Positions 7,511-13,894 of a stretch of DNA of 17,989 bases are shown here, in pieces (positions within the stretch are counted from its first letter, which is position 1; every line of letters starts with the position of its first letter). The translations under genes and the position numbers were made by a program. Below the pieces are notes generated by a model that saw only the letters and a program-made list of their open reading frames with translations, ran no database searches and had not been told where the DNA came from. The DNA is from Sva-25 sp037385685 (GTDB taxonomy: Bacteria; Pseudomonadota; Gammaproteobacteria; Chromatiales; Chromatiaceae), in contig JARRMW010000029.1 of NCBI GenBank assembly GCA_037385685.1, positions 1 to 17,989 of the forward strand. The letters are read 5' to 3'.

Positions 7511-8577
7511 GCGACGAATCGGTCACGCATATCCGGCGTCCTCGAGGAAAACTCCGGGGAGAGACCATCACACTGTCGCATGGTGCAGGCGGCAAGGCGA
7601 TGCATGATCTTATCGAGGATCTCTTCGTTTCGGGTTTTGACAACCGGGAACTCGACCTGCTCGAGGACCAGGCCCGTTTTGATCTTGCGTCCATGACCGC
7701 AAGAGGCGACAGGCTCGCGCTGACGACGGACTCCTATGTCGTCGACCCCCTGTTCTTTCCGGGCGGGGACATCGGCAAACTGGCCGTGACCGGAACGGTC
7801 AATGACCTGGCTGTGGGCGGGGCCATACCGCTATGGTTGACCTGCGGCATGATCATCGAGGAAGGCCTGACTGTGGAGGAACTGCGGCGCGTAGTCACAT
7901 CGATGAAACAGTCAGCCGACGAGGCCGGTGTTCGTATCGTGACAGGCGACACCAAGGTGGTTCACAAGGGCGCGGCCGACAAGCTTTTCATCAATACCGC
8001 AGGAGTCGGCGTCATCCCGGAAGGTGTGGAGATCAATGCCCGTCGTGCCCGACCCGGCGACAGGATCATCATCAACGGCTATATTGGCGATCATGGTGCC
8101 GCCATTGTCGATGCACGTGGCGAACTCGCCATCGAGAACAGTATCGAGACCGACTGTCAGCCACTGAACGGACTCGTACAGGCAATGCTGACTACTTGCC
8201 CTGACATTCACTGCCTGCGGGATGCCACGCGTGGCGGACTGGCAACCGTGCTCAACGAGTTTGCAACTGACAGCCGCGTCGCGCTGCGCATCGAGGAGCA
8301 GGCATTACCTGTCCGTGACGAGGTCCGCGGCATGTGCGAGATCCTCGGACTGGATCCGCTGTATCTCGCGAATGAAGGAAAACTCGTTGCCATCGTTCCC
8401 GGTGACTGTGCTGATGCATTGCTCGCAGCAATGCAGGCGCATCCGGCCGGAACACAGAGCCGGATTATCGGGGAAGTGCACGCGTCTCCGGAAGCAACCG
8501 TGCTGATGTCGACGCTTTTCGGCGGTGAGCGCATCGTTGACCTGCTTGTCGGCGAACAGTTGCCGAGGATCTGCTGA
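7507..8577 (+). CDS. hypE: HypE, carbamoyl dehydratase for cyanide ligand synthesis
   Basis: This 356-residue protein belongs to the PurM/AIR-synthetase fold. The N-terminal part shows LSHGAGGKAM at 23-32, followed by an aspartate-rich ATP site (TDSYVVDPLFFPGGDIG, 74-90, and TGTVNDLAVGG, 95-105). The protein ends in PRIC, the HypE terminus whose cysteine is carbamoylated by HypF and dehydrated with ATP to a thiocyanate. The ATG at 7507 was chosen because it lies in the hypD stop overlap and gives the usual family length; the frame is open further upstream, but that part is the shadow of hypD. The stop shares one base with the next start. Confidence 0.96.
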   Translation: MSDESVTHIRRPRGKLRGETITLSHGAGGKAMHDLIEDLFVSGFDNRELDLLEDQARFDLASMTARGDRLALTTDSYVVDPLFFPGGDIGKLAVTGTVNDLAVGGAIPLWLTCGMIIEEGLTVEELRRVVTSMKQSADEAGVRIVTGDTKVVHKGAADKLFINTAGVGVIPEGVEINARRARPGDRIIINGYIGDHGAAIVDARGELAIENSIETDCQPLNGLVQAMLTTCPDIHCLRDATRGGLATVLNEFATDSRVALRIEEQALPVRDEVRGMCEILGLDPLYLANEGKLVAIVPGDCADALLAAMQAHPAGTQSRIIGEVHASPEATVLMSTLFGGERIVDLLVGEQLPRIC

Positions 8578-9257
8578 TGTCGCTGCTGCTGCTCGGTTTC
8601 CTCATTGGTATGCGCCATGCGCTCGATGCCGATCACGTGGCAGCCGTCGCATCACTCGCAGCACGCTCCCACTCTTTCGCCGATACCATCCGTCAGGGAA
8701 CCTTCTGGGGAATCGGCCATACCATCACCCTTGTCCTCTTCGGCTCCATGGTGATCTGGATGGACAGTGTCATGCCGGAGCAGATCGCGCTCTGGCTGGA
8801 GTATGCCGTCGGTGTCATGCTGGTACTACTCGGGTTCGATGTGGTCCGCCGCGTGATACAGGACCGTGTCCATTTCCACCATCACAGCCACAAGGACGGT
8901 GAAACCCATTTTCATGCGCACTCCCATGCCGGAGAGACGTCACACAATCCTGCTGCCCACAATCACCAGCATGAGAAATCCTTCCCGCTTCGTGCTCTCC
9001 TGATCGGCCTGGTCCATGGCATGGCAGGTTCGGCGGCGCTGATCATCCTGACGCTCGAAACCATCCGATCTCCACTGCAGGGCGTGCTCTACATGCTGCT
9101 TTTCGGAGTCGGTTCCATGCTCGGCATGGCCATGCTGTCAGCCGCCATCGCCATTCCCCTGCGCTCGTCAGCGAGAGGGCTGACATGGCTGCACAACGGA
9201 TTACAGCTTGTCATCGGCGTGGCAACCATTATGATTGGATTTTCGACCCTCACGTAG
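8577..9257 (+). CDS. UreH/NiCoT-superfamily membrane protein, probable nickel transporter
   Basis: This 226-residue integral membrane protein has about six predicted membrane segments. The first contains RHALDADHVAAV (13-24), which includes the HX4DH motif (His14, Asp19, His20) that marks nickel/cobalt permeases of the NiCoT and UreH type. A cytosolic or periplasmic loop of about 45 residues in the middle (98-143) is packed with histidines (for example HFHHHSH and HFHAHSH), suited to nickel capture. A second conserved membrane motif is GLVHGMAGSAAL. The gene starts on the last base of hypE (TGATG). Nickel supply to HypA/HypB is the obvious role in this setting. Cobalt or other divalent metals cannot be excluded from sequence. 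Confidence 0.82.
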   Translation: MSLLLLGFLIGMRHALDADHVAAVASLAARSHSFADTIRQGTFWGIGHTITLVLFGSMVIWMDSVMPEQIALWLEYAVGVMLVLLGFDVVRRVIQDRVHFHHHSHKDGETHFHAHSHAGETSHNPAAHNHQHEKSFPLRALLIGLVHGMAGSAALIILTLETIRSPLQGVLYMLLFGVGSMLGMAMLSAAIAIPLRSSARGLTWLHNGLQLVIGVATIMIGFSTLT

Positions 9258-9267
9258 AACAATAACA

Positions 9268-9849
9268 ATGTCGATCTCGCCCGACGATATCACCGCTGTC
9301 ATTCTCGCAGGCGGACGTGGTGAGCGCATGGGTGGCATGGACAAGGGAATGCTGATACTGCATGACAAACCACTCGTGCAGCATGTCATCGATGCAATCG
9401 AGCCGCATGTGCAGGAAATCCTGATCAATGCCAACCGGCATCTGGATTACTACAGCGGACTCGGCTACCCGGTCGTCGAGGATATGTTCCCCGGTTTTGC
9501 AGGCCCTCTGGCCGGTATCCTCTCCTCGATGCACCAGGTCAGAACAGCCTGGATGCTGGTCGTTCCCTGTGATGTACCCGGAATTCCGCTGGACCTGGTC
9601 GAACGTCTCATCGAGGCCTCCTCCCGCTCGAACAGCGGCATAGCCGTTGCCCATGACGGCAGGTACCTGCAATCCGCACATCTTCTTCTGCCGGTCTCCC
9701 TGAAGACCGAGCTTGATTCCTGGATCGTGTCCGGCAGACGCAGCATCAGGGACTGGCTGCGAACGCATGAAATCGGTCTTGCAGATTTTTCCGACAATGC
9801 CGATGCATTTGCCAACATCAACACCCCCGATGACCTGGATGATGCCTGA
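9268..9849 (+). CDS. mobA: MobA, molybdenum cofactor guanylyltransferase
   Basis: This 193-residue protein has the nucleotidyltransferase signature LAGGRGERMGGMDKG (13-27) with the conserved lysine, then FAGPLAGI and the PCDVP motif that coordinates magnesium. MobA transfers GMP from GTP to molybdopterin-molybdenum, making the guanine dinucleotide cofactor of the DMSO-reductase family. The ATG at 9268 is preferred over a TTG at 9235, because the family begins a few residues before LAGG. Ten bases separate it from the permease gene, without a clear Shine-Dalgarno, so reinitiation is likely. A Mo-cofactor gene in a hydrogenase maturation operon suggests joint expression with a molybdoenzyme such as formate dehydrogenase elsewhere. 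That link is inference. Confidence 0.9.
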   Translation: MSISPDDITAVILAGGRGERMGGMDKGMLILHDKPLVQHVIDAIEPHVQEILINANRHLDYYSGLGYPVVEDMFPGFAGPLAGILSSMHQVRTAWMLVVPCDVPGIPLDLVERLIEASSRSNSGIAVAHDGRYLQSAHLLLPVSLKTELDSWIVSGRRSIRDWLRTHEIGLADFSDNADAFANINTPDDLDDA

Positions 9850-10595
9850 TGATAGAGCTCGGTGATCTTGTCTTCCTGTTCTTCGTCGGAGGAATCGCCG
9901 GCTTTGTTGACGCCATTGCCGGTGGTGGCGGGCTGCTCTCCATCCCGGCCCTGCTCTGGACAGGCATGTCACCGATACAGGCGATTGCGACCAACAAGCT
10001 GCAAGCCAGCATGGGAAGCTTCACGGCGACTGCCAACTATGTGCGTCATGGACTGGTATCACCACGGCAACTCTGGTTTGCCGTTCTCATGACCCTGCTT
10101 GGATCCATGAGCGGCGCGTTGCTGGTACAGCATCTACCCAATGCCTGGCTCGAAACCCTGGTGCCGGTCATGCTGATCCTGATCGCGCTCTACTTTCTCT
10201 TTTCGAAAAGGATCCGGCTCGAGAGCGGTGAGCAGCGTATATCGCTGACAGCCTTTTCCGTGCTCATTGGCTTCACTGTCGGTTTCTACGACGGCTTCTT
10301 CGGACCAGGCACAGGCTCGTTCTTCACCATCGCATTTGTGCTGCTGCTGGGTTATGCCTTGCCCCGGGCAATCGGCGGCACCAAGTTACTCAATTTCACG
10401 AGCAATGTCGTCGCACTGGCCGTCTTCATACTGAGCGGACACATTCTCTGGATCGCCGGTATCGTGATGGGCAGCGGCCAGATCATAGGCAGTTATCTCG
10501 GATCACACCTGGCAGTGAAGCACGGCGCCAGGCTAATCAGGCCGATGCTCGTGACGATCTCGATCCTGATGTCCGCAAAGCTGCTGCTCGATTGA
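9849..10595 (+). CDS. TauE/SafE (YfcA-type) anion permease family protein
   Basis: This 248-residue protein has seven to eight hydrophobic segments and the TauE/SafE family repeats. The first half has GGIAGFVDAIAGGGGLLSIP near the start followed by ATNKLQAS. The second half has GFYDGFFGPGTGSF and the matching GGTKLLNFTSN. Members move sulfite, sulfoacetate or other organosulfur anions, or have unknown substrates. This one is of the YfcA group, whose substrate is not settled. It starts on the last base of mobA and closes the operon. A sulfur role would fit the SQR-like gene that follows on the other strand, but the two are convergent and not co-transcribed. Confidence 0.85.
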   Translation: MIELGDLVFLFFVGGIAGFVDAIAGGGGLLSIPALLWTGMSPIQAIATNKLQASMGSFTATANYVRHGLVSPRQLWFAVLMTLLGSMSGALLVQHLPNAWLETLVPVMLILIALYFLFSKRIRLESGEQRISLTAFSVLIGFTVGFYDGFFGPGTGSFFTIAFVLLLGYALPRAIGGTKLLNFTSNVVALAVFILSGHILWIAGIVMGSGQIIGSYLGSHLAVKHGARLIRPMLVTISILMSAKLLLD

Positions 10596-10651
10596 GGATC
10601 ATTCGCCCGCAGTGCGGGATCCTACGAGCCAAACCGCTCAGACCTATGTCC

Positions 10652-10674
10652 GTGGGAGCCCAGCCCTCCGGGCG
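10652..10674 (+). repeat. REP-like unit, copy 1
   Basis: The unit is 23 bases: CGTGGGAGCCC followed by AGCCCTCCGGGC. It differs from the copy at 10758-10780 at one position only. The second half folds as GCCCAG-CCCT-CCGGGC with one mismatch. The layout (GTGGGAG head, then a GC-rich hairpin) matches REP elements common between genes in gammaproteobacteria. Confidence 0.65.
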
Positions 10675-10757
10675 ATGTCCTGATCCTGATTCTTTTGTCC
10701 ATTGCATATTCTTCCACGGTGTGGGTTCCTACGGGAACACAGCCATGTCCAACCTGC

Positions 10758-10780
10758 GTGGGAGCCCGGCCCTCCGGGCA
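10758..10780 (+). repeat. REP-like unit, copy 2
   Basis: The unit is 23 bases: CGTGGGAGCCC followed by GGCCCTCCGGGC. It is 22/23 identical to copy 1. Here the hairpin GCCCGG-CCCT-CCGGGC is perfect; the single difference restores the pairing broken in copy 1. It lies 84 bases after copy 1 in the same orientation. Confidence 0.65.
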
Positions 10781-10783
10781 AAC

Positions 10784-10799
10784 GAACCAGCCGGTTCGG
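10784..10799 (-). terminator. Possible weak terminator of the SQR-like gene
   Basis: On the minus strand a perfect 6-base stem with a 4-base loop (CGAACC-GGCT-GGTTCG) lies 13 bases after the stop of the flavoprotein gene and is followed by only three T residues. The stem and T-run are short for an efficient intrinsic terminator, so it may equally be part of the REP-like hairpin cluster. Confidence 0.3.
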
Positions 10800-10812
10800 A
10801 GTGTCTGCAGAT

Positions 10813-11940
10813 TTACCTGTATTGCCTGAGGTACCACCACTCGAACCCGCGTTTCATCCAGTGAAACGCCTTCATGTTCGGCAAGACCAGAGAGCGCTTT
10901 TCATTGCGCGAAACCAGCATACCGCGATCGTTGGAATCAACAATGCAGACCAGCTCGACCTTGAAAGTTGCGTCAGCCGGTTGCCCTCTGAATTCTGCAA
11001 CCAGGTTCTTCGCTGCAGCCTCGGCTTGCAGGTCAGCCATGTGGGCCTGCTTGGGCATCCAGTCCGGTCCCGGAAAGCTTCCGGAATCTCCGGCAACGTA
11101 GACACGTTCCATACCCTCAGCACGACAGTTGCGGTCGGCCTTGATAAGCCCGCCTTCGGAACGCGGTAGCTCGGTATTGTCGAACCACGTATTGCCGGTC
11201 ATGCCTGGCATAAAGAGGATGAGGTCAGCCTCGAACTCGCCACCCTCGGTCATGACCTTGTTGGCTTCCATGCCTTTCATCTTGTGACCCAGGTGCGTTT
11301 CAATACCGCGTTTTTTCATCTCGTCCAGAAGGCCTGAAACAGCCCTTGGGCCAAGTCGGTTACCCGGTTGTGGAGCGGGGCTGAAAAAGACAATCCGGAA
11401 GTTGTCCCGGCGCCCTTCATCGCGCAACTGGCGGTCAATACCGAACAGGAATTCGAACATGGGGCCACCACGCATCGCGCTCGGCTCCCTGGGATTTCCG
11501 GCAAATCCGACGGCGATGGTTCCGCCCTGCATGGACTTGAGGCGATCACGGATCTGCTCGGCCGCGTCGATACCTTCACAGGGAGTGATGGCATGCTCGA
11601 TGCCCGGCAACTTCTTGATGAATCGCCCCCCTGACGCGATGATCAGGCCGTCGTTCGCGATCTCGCCGTTGTCCGTCTCGAGAATACGGCCGCCTTCACG
11701 CAATCCGGTTGCACTGGCCTGATGGTAGTTAACACGCATCTTGCGGAAGAACTTGTCCAGTGGCACGAGGATATCCTCGCGCTTGCGAAGTCCCGCAGGC
11801 ACCCAGATCAGGCTCGGGTAATACTGGAGCACGGGATTCGGAGAAACCAGAGTGATTTCCAGAGTCGAGTCGAGTTTGCGCAACTGCCTTACAGCGGTGA
11901 GGCCGGCAAATCCCGACCCGACGATGGTTACTTTTTTCAT
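10813..11940 (-). CDS. SQR/FccB-like FAD-dependent oxidoreductase
   Basis: This 375-residue flavoprotein is of the pyridine nucleotide-disulfide oxidoreductase superfamily. An N-terminal dinucleotide-binding motif GSGFAGL lies at 8-14, a second FAD contact is ASGG (102-105), and VYVAGDSGSFPGPDWMPKQA (280-299) is the C-terminal FAD motif. The C-terminus (FHWMKRGFEWWYLRQYR) is an amphipathic aromatic-rich helix like the membrane anchor of sulfide:quinone oxidoreductases and type II NADH dehydrogenases. Cysteines occur only at 121, 272 and 332. The region that carries the central catalytic cysteine in classical SQR reads AGNPREPSAMRGGP here and has none, so sulfide as substrate is uncertain. There is no signal peptide. 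AGGA lies seven bases before the ATG, and a good promoter lies upstream; the gene appears monocistronic. Confidence 0.75.
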   Translation of the reverse strand: MKKVTIVGSGFAGLTAVRQLRKLDSTLEITLVSPNPVLQYYPSLIWVPAGLRKREDILVPLDKFFRKMRVNYHQASATGLREGGRILETDNGEIANDGLIIASGGRFIKKLPGIEHAITPCEGIDAAEQIRDRLKSMQGGTIAVGFAGNPREPSAMRGGPMFEFLFGIDRQLRDEGRRDNFRIVFFSPAPQPGNRLGPRAVSGLLDEMKKRGIETHLGHKMKGMEANKVMTEGGEFEADLILFMPGMTGNTWFDNTELPRSEGGLIKADRNCRAEGMERVYVAGDSGSFPGPDWMPKQAHMADLQAEAAAKNLVAEFRGQPADATFKVELVCIVDSNDRGMLVSRNEKRSLVLPNMKAFHWMKRGFEWWYLRQYR

Positions 11941-11949
11941 GAAGAAGTC

Positions 11950-11964
11950 CTGAAAACTGTTCAG
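11950..11964. promoter_or_regulatory. Palindrome at the SQR-like gene's start region, possible operator
   Basis: CTGAA-AACTG-TTCAG is a perfect 5-base inverted repeat with a 5-base spacer. It overlaps the transcription start expected from the promoter at 11970-11997 and lies just upstream of the ribosome binding site. A repressor site or a small mRNA hairpin is possible. The regulator is unknown. Confidence 0.3.
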
Positions 11965-11969
11965 TTTCT

Positions 11970-11997
11970 ATTCTAAGCTCCGACTCATGCATAACAA
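11970..11997 (-). promoter_or_regulatory. Sigma-70 promoter of the SQR-like gene
   Basis: On the minus strand TTGTTA (11997-11992) and TAGAAT (11975-11970) match the -35 and -10 hexamers at four and five of six positions, with a 16-base spacer. The predicted start near 11963 gives a leader of about 23 bases, which contains AGGA seven bases before the ATG. Confidence 0.55.
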
Positions 11998-12436
11998 AAG
12001 ATCCACTCCCATGCCTTCACCATGGAAGAGGCCCGTCTTGCAGCCGCTATCGGGATTGATTACCACTCTATTTCCATACAATGGATAATGTTATGGTATT
12101 TTTTATGATCTGGATGGCAGCGGCGGAAGATGGCCGGCCTTCTGACAAAAGCAGCTGCCTGCACGTGATGCAAGCCGATATCGATGCGGCTGATTTCCAG
12201 GCGCTGAACGACTGATACAGCTGGTCAGTGGAATCGAGCTGTGAGTTCGGCAGTAGACGGAAACAGGCCATACTCCTGGTTTGGTGACGTCCGGGCTGCC
12301 ATTCCACCCTGAGCAGCCCGTCAACCCTGCTTGCGAGGTAAGCGCCCTGGAAAACCTTGTACAGCAGGGCTGGCGCCAGCCACACATAGAGACATCCTTC
12401 ATCACAACACTACCGGCAGCAGAAAGGTTCTCCGAC

Positions 12437-13888
12437 GTGCGATTTGACTGGAACAGACTTCTCGAGAAAGACCCGGAACAGCAGCTGACTGGCTGGCTTT
12501 TCCTGAAGCTGCTCGCGCTCATCTACTTTGCTGCCTTTTGCTCGCTCTCCGTGCAAATCAACGGTCTGGCGGGACCAGGTGGCATCCTTCCTTTCGAGGA
12601 ACTGCTCAACAATGCAGAGCGCAGCATGGGTGCATCAGCGTGGTTGCGGCTGCCGACACTTTTCTGGATCGATGCAGGCGATACCGCGCTGCTCGGGGCA
12701 ACCATTCTCGGTATGCTGCTGTCGGTACTGCTGTTCCTGAACATCCGCCCACGACTCTCACTGTTGTTGATGTTCCTGCTCTATCTGTCCCTGTTTCATG
12801 CGGGACAGATCTTCATGAGTTTCCAGTGGGACTACCTGCTCATGGAGACCGGTCTGCTCGCGCTCTTCGTCGTTGGCGGACCCTCGCGCCTGGTGATTTT
12901 CATGTTTCACTGGCTGCTATTCAGGCTGCGTTTTCTTTCCGGTATCAGCAAGCTGTTGAGTGGCGATCCCACCTGGTCCGGCATGACCGCGCTGAATTAC
13001 TATTTCGAGACACAGCCATTGCCACATGCTGGAGCCTGGTATGCGCACCAGCTACCGGAATGGATGCTGCAGGCAGGTGTTGGCCTGACCTTCTTTGCTG
13101 AGCTTGTTGTTCCTTTTTTTATCTTCCTGCCACGCCGCTTTCGACTTTTCGCGGCAGGCGTAACGATCCTGATACAACTGCTGATCATTGCGACGAGTAA
13201 CCACAACTTCATCAATCTGCTGACGATCCTGTTGTGCCTCTTTCTGCTCGACGACCGCATCGTTGGACGTCTGTTGCCGGGCAGGATCAGGAAACGCATC
13301 GGGCAGGATACGCACGCAGAGCGCAGGCAGGGTATCGGTGTGGTCGTGGTCTCTGCGGTGATCCTCAGTGCGAGTATTCCTGGTGCTGTCGGTCTGTCCT
13401 TGAATACGCGCTTGCCGGACACGCTGCAGAACTGGATGATTCAGGTCAGTCACTTCGGTGTCGGCAATGTCTATCACATCTTCCCGACCATGCAGACAGA
13501 GCGCCAGGAGCTCATCATCGAGGGCAGTAACGATAGTGTTAACTGGTATCCCTACCTGTTTCGCTACAAGCCGCATGAACTGGACAGACGTCCTCCCGTG
13601 AACATCCCCCATCAGCCCCGTCTCGACTGGATGATATGGTTCGTACCACCAAGGAGTCCCGAAAATCTCTACTGGTTTGACCGCTTCATGCACAACCTGT
13701 GGACAGGCAACCCCCGGGTGACGGGCCTGCTACGGTATAACCCCTTTCCCCACAGACCACCACGCTATCTGCGCGTCCTTGTCTATCGCTACAAATTCAC
13801 GACTGACAAGGAACGGGAGATCACGGGTAACTGGTGGAAGGCCGAGTATCTCGGCCAGTTCCACGAGGTCGCACCTCGCAGGCCCTGA
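12437..13888 (+). CDS. Lipase maturation factor (LMF1) family membrane protein
   Basis: The 483-residue polytopic protein resembles the lipase maturation factor family. The N-terminal two thirds hold about eight to nine hydrophobic segments with family-like stretches (INGLAGPGGILPFEELL, SFQWDYLLMETGLLALF, RFLSGISKLLSGDPTW, LNYYFETQPLPH). The soluble C-terminal third has EGSNDSVNWYPYLFRYKP, PRLDWMIWF and a final LRVLVYRYKFT block. In animals LMF1 helps dimeric lipases fold in the ER. The role of bacterial members is unknown; membrane or periplasmic protein folding is a guess. The GTG at 12437 has AGAAAGG nine bases upstream and starts close to the first membrane segment. The frame remains open to a TTG at 12281, and the true start is not settled. 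It converges on the cupredoxin gene with only six bases between the stops. Confidence 0.8.
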   Translation: MRFDWNRLLEKDPEQQLTGWLFLKLLALIYFAAFCSLSVQINGLAGPGGILPFEELLNNAERSMGASAWLRLPTLFWIDAGDTALLGATILGMLLSVLLFLNIRPRLSLLLMFLLYLSLFHAGQIFMSFQWDYLLMETGLLALFVVGGPSRLVIFMFHWLLFRLRFLSGISKLLSGDPTWSGMTALNYYFETQPLPHAGAWYAHQLPEWMLQAGVGLTFFAELVVPFFIFLPRRFRLFAAGVTILIQLLIIATSNHNFINLLTILLCLFLLDDRIVGRLLPGRIRKRIGQDTHAERRQGIGVVVVSAVILSASIPGAVGLSLNTRLPDTLQNWMIQVSHFGVGNVYHIFPTMQTERQELIIEGSNDSVNWYPYLFRYKPHELDRRPPVNIPHQPRLDWMIWFVPPRSPENLYWFDRFMHNLWTGNPRVTGLLRYNPFPHRPPRYLRVLVYRYKFTTDKEREITGNWWKAEYLGQFHEVAPRRP

Positions 13889-13894
13889 CACCCC

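Larger units (their letters stand above)
10596..10812. other. Convergent spacer with several short hairpins and REP-like units
   Basis: The spacer between the convergent operon end and the SQR-like gene contains no gene. Small inverted repeats fill it. CCCGC-AGT-GCGGG lies at 10606-10618. Two REP-like units lie at 10652-10674 and 10758-10780. GTTCC-TACG-GGAAC lies at 10726-10739, and CGAACC-AGCC-GGTTCG at 10784-10799. The short word ATGTCC recurs three times beside them. A short ORF can be drawn through the area, but it crosses every hairpin and looks like chance. Confidence 0.7.
11941..12436. other. Long stretch without a recognised gene between the SQR-like gene and the LMF1-like gene
   Basis: About 500 bases hold the promoter of the minus-strand flavoprotein (near 11963-11997), an AT-rich patch at about 12060-12110, and further sequence of ordinary base composition without a convincing gene. 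A 44-codon open frame (12081-12215, plus) lacks a ribosome binding site and any recognised motif. The LMF1 reading frame can be extended leftward to a TTG at 12281, but that part shows no family similarity that I recognise. No tRNA or structured RNA was seen. Confidence 0.5.

Noticed and set aside
10606..10618. Hairpin CCCGC-AGT-GCGGG just after the operon as an intrinsic terminator
   Set aside because: No T-tract follows on the plus strand. It is better seen as part of the hairpin cluster.
10592..10864. Plus-strand ORF of 90 residues running through the spacer after the TauE gene
   Set aside because: It crosses all the hairpins and REP-like units and runs into the end of the SQR-like gene on the other strand; the peptide has no family features.
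12081..12215. Small ORF of 44 codons on the plus strand before the LMF1-like gene
   Set aside because: No Shine-Dalgarno sequence, no recognisable motif or family, and open frames of this length arise by chance.
12068..12385. Minus-strand ORF of about 105 residues in the gene-poor stretch
   Set aside because: No family resemblance and no ribosome site; it overlaps another equally unconvincing frame on the same strand.
12281..12436. N-terminal extension of the LMF1-like protein from the TTG at 12281
   Set aside because: TTG start without a ribosome site, and the added residues do not resemble the family; kept only as an alternative.
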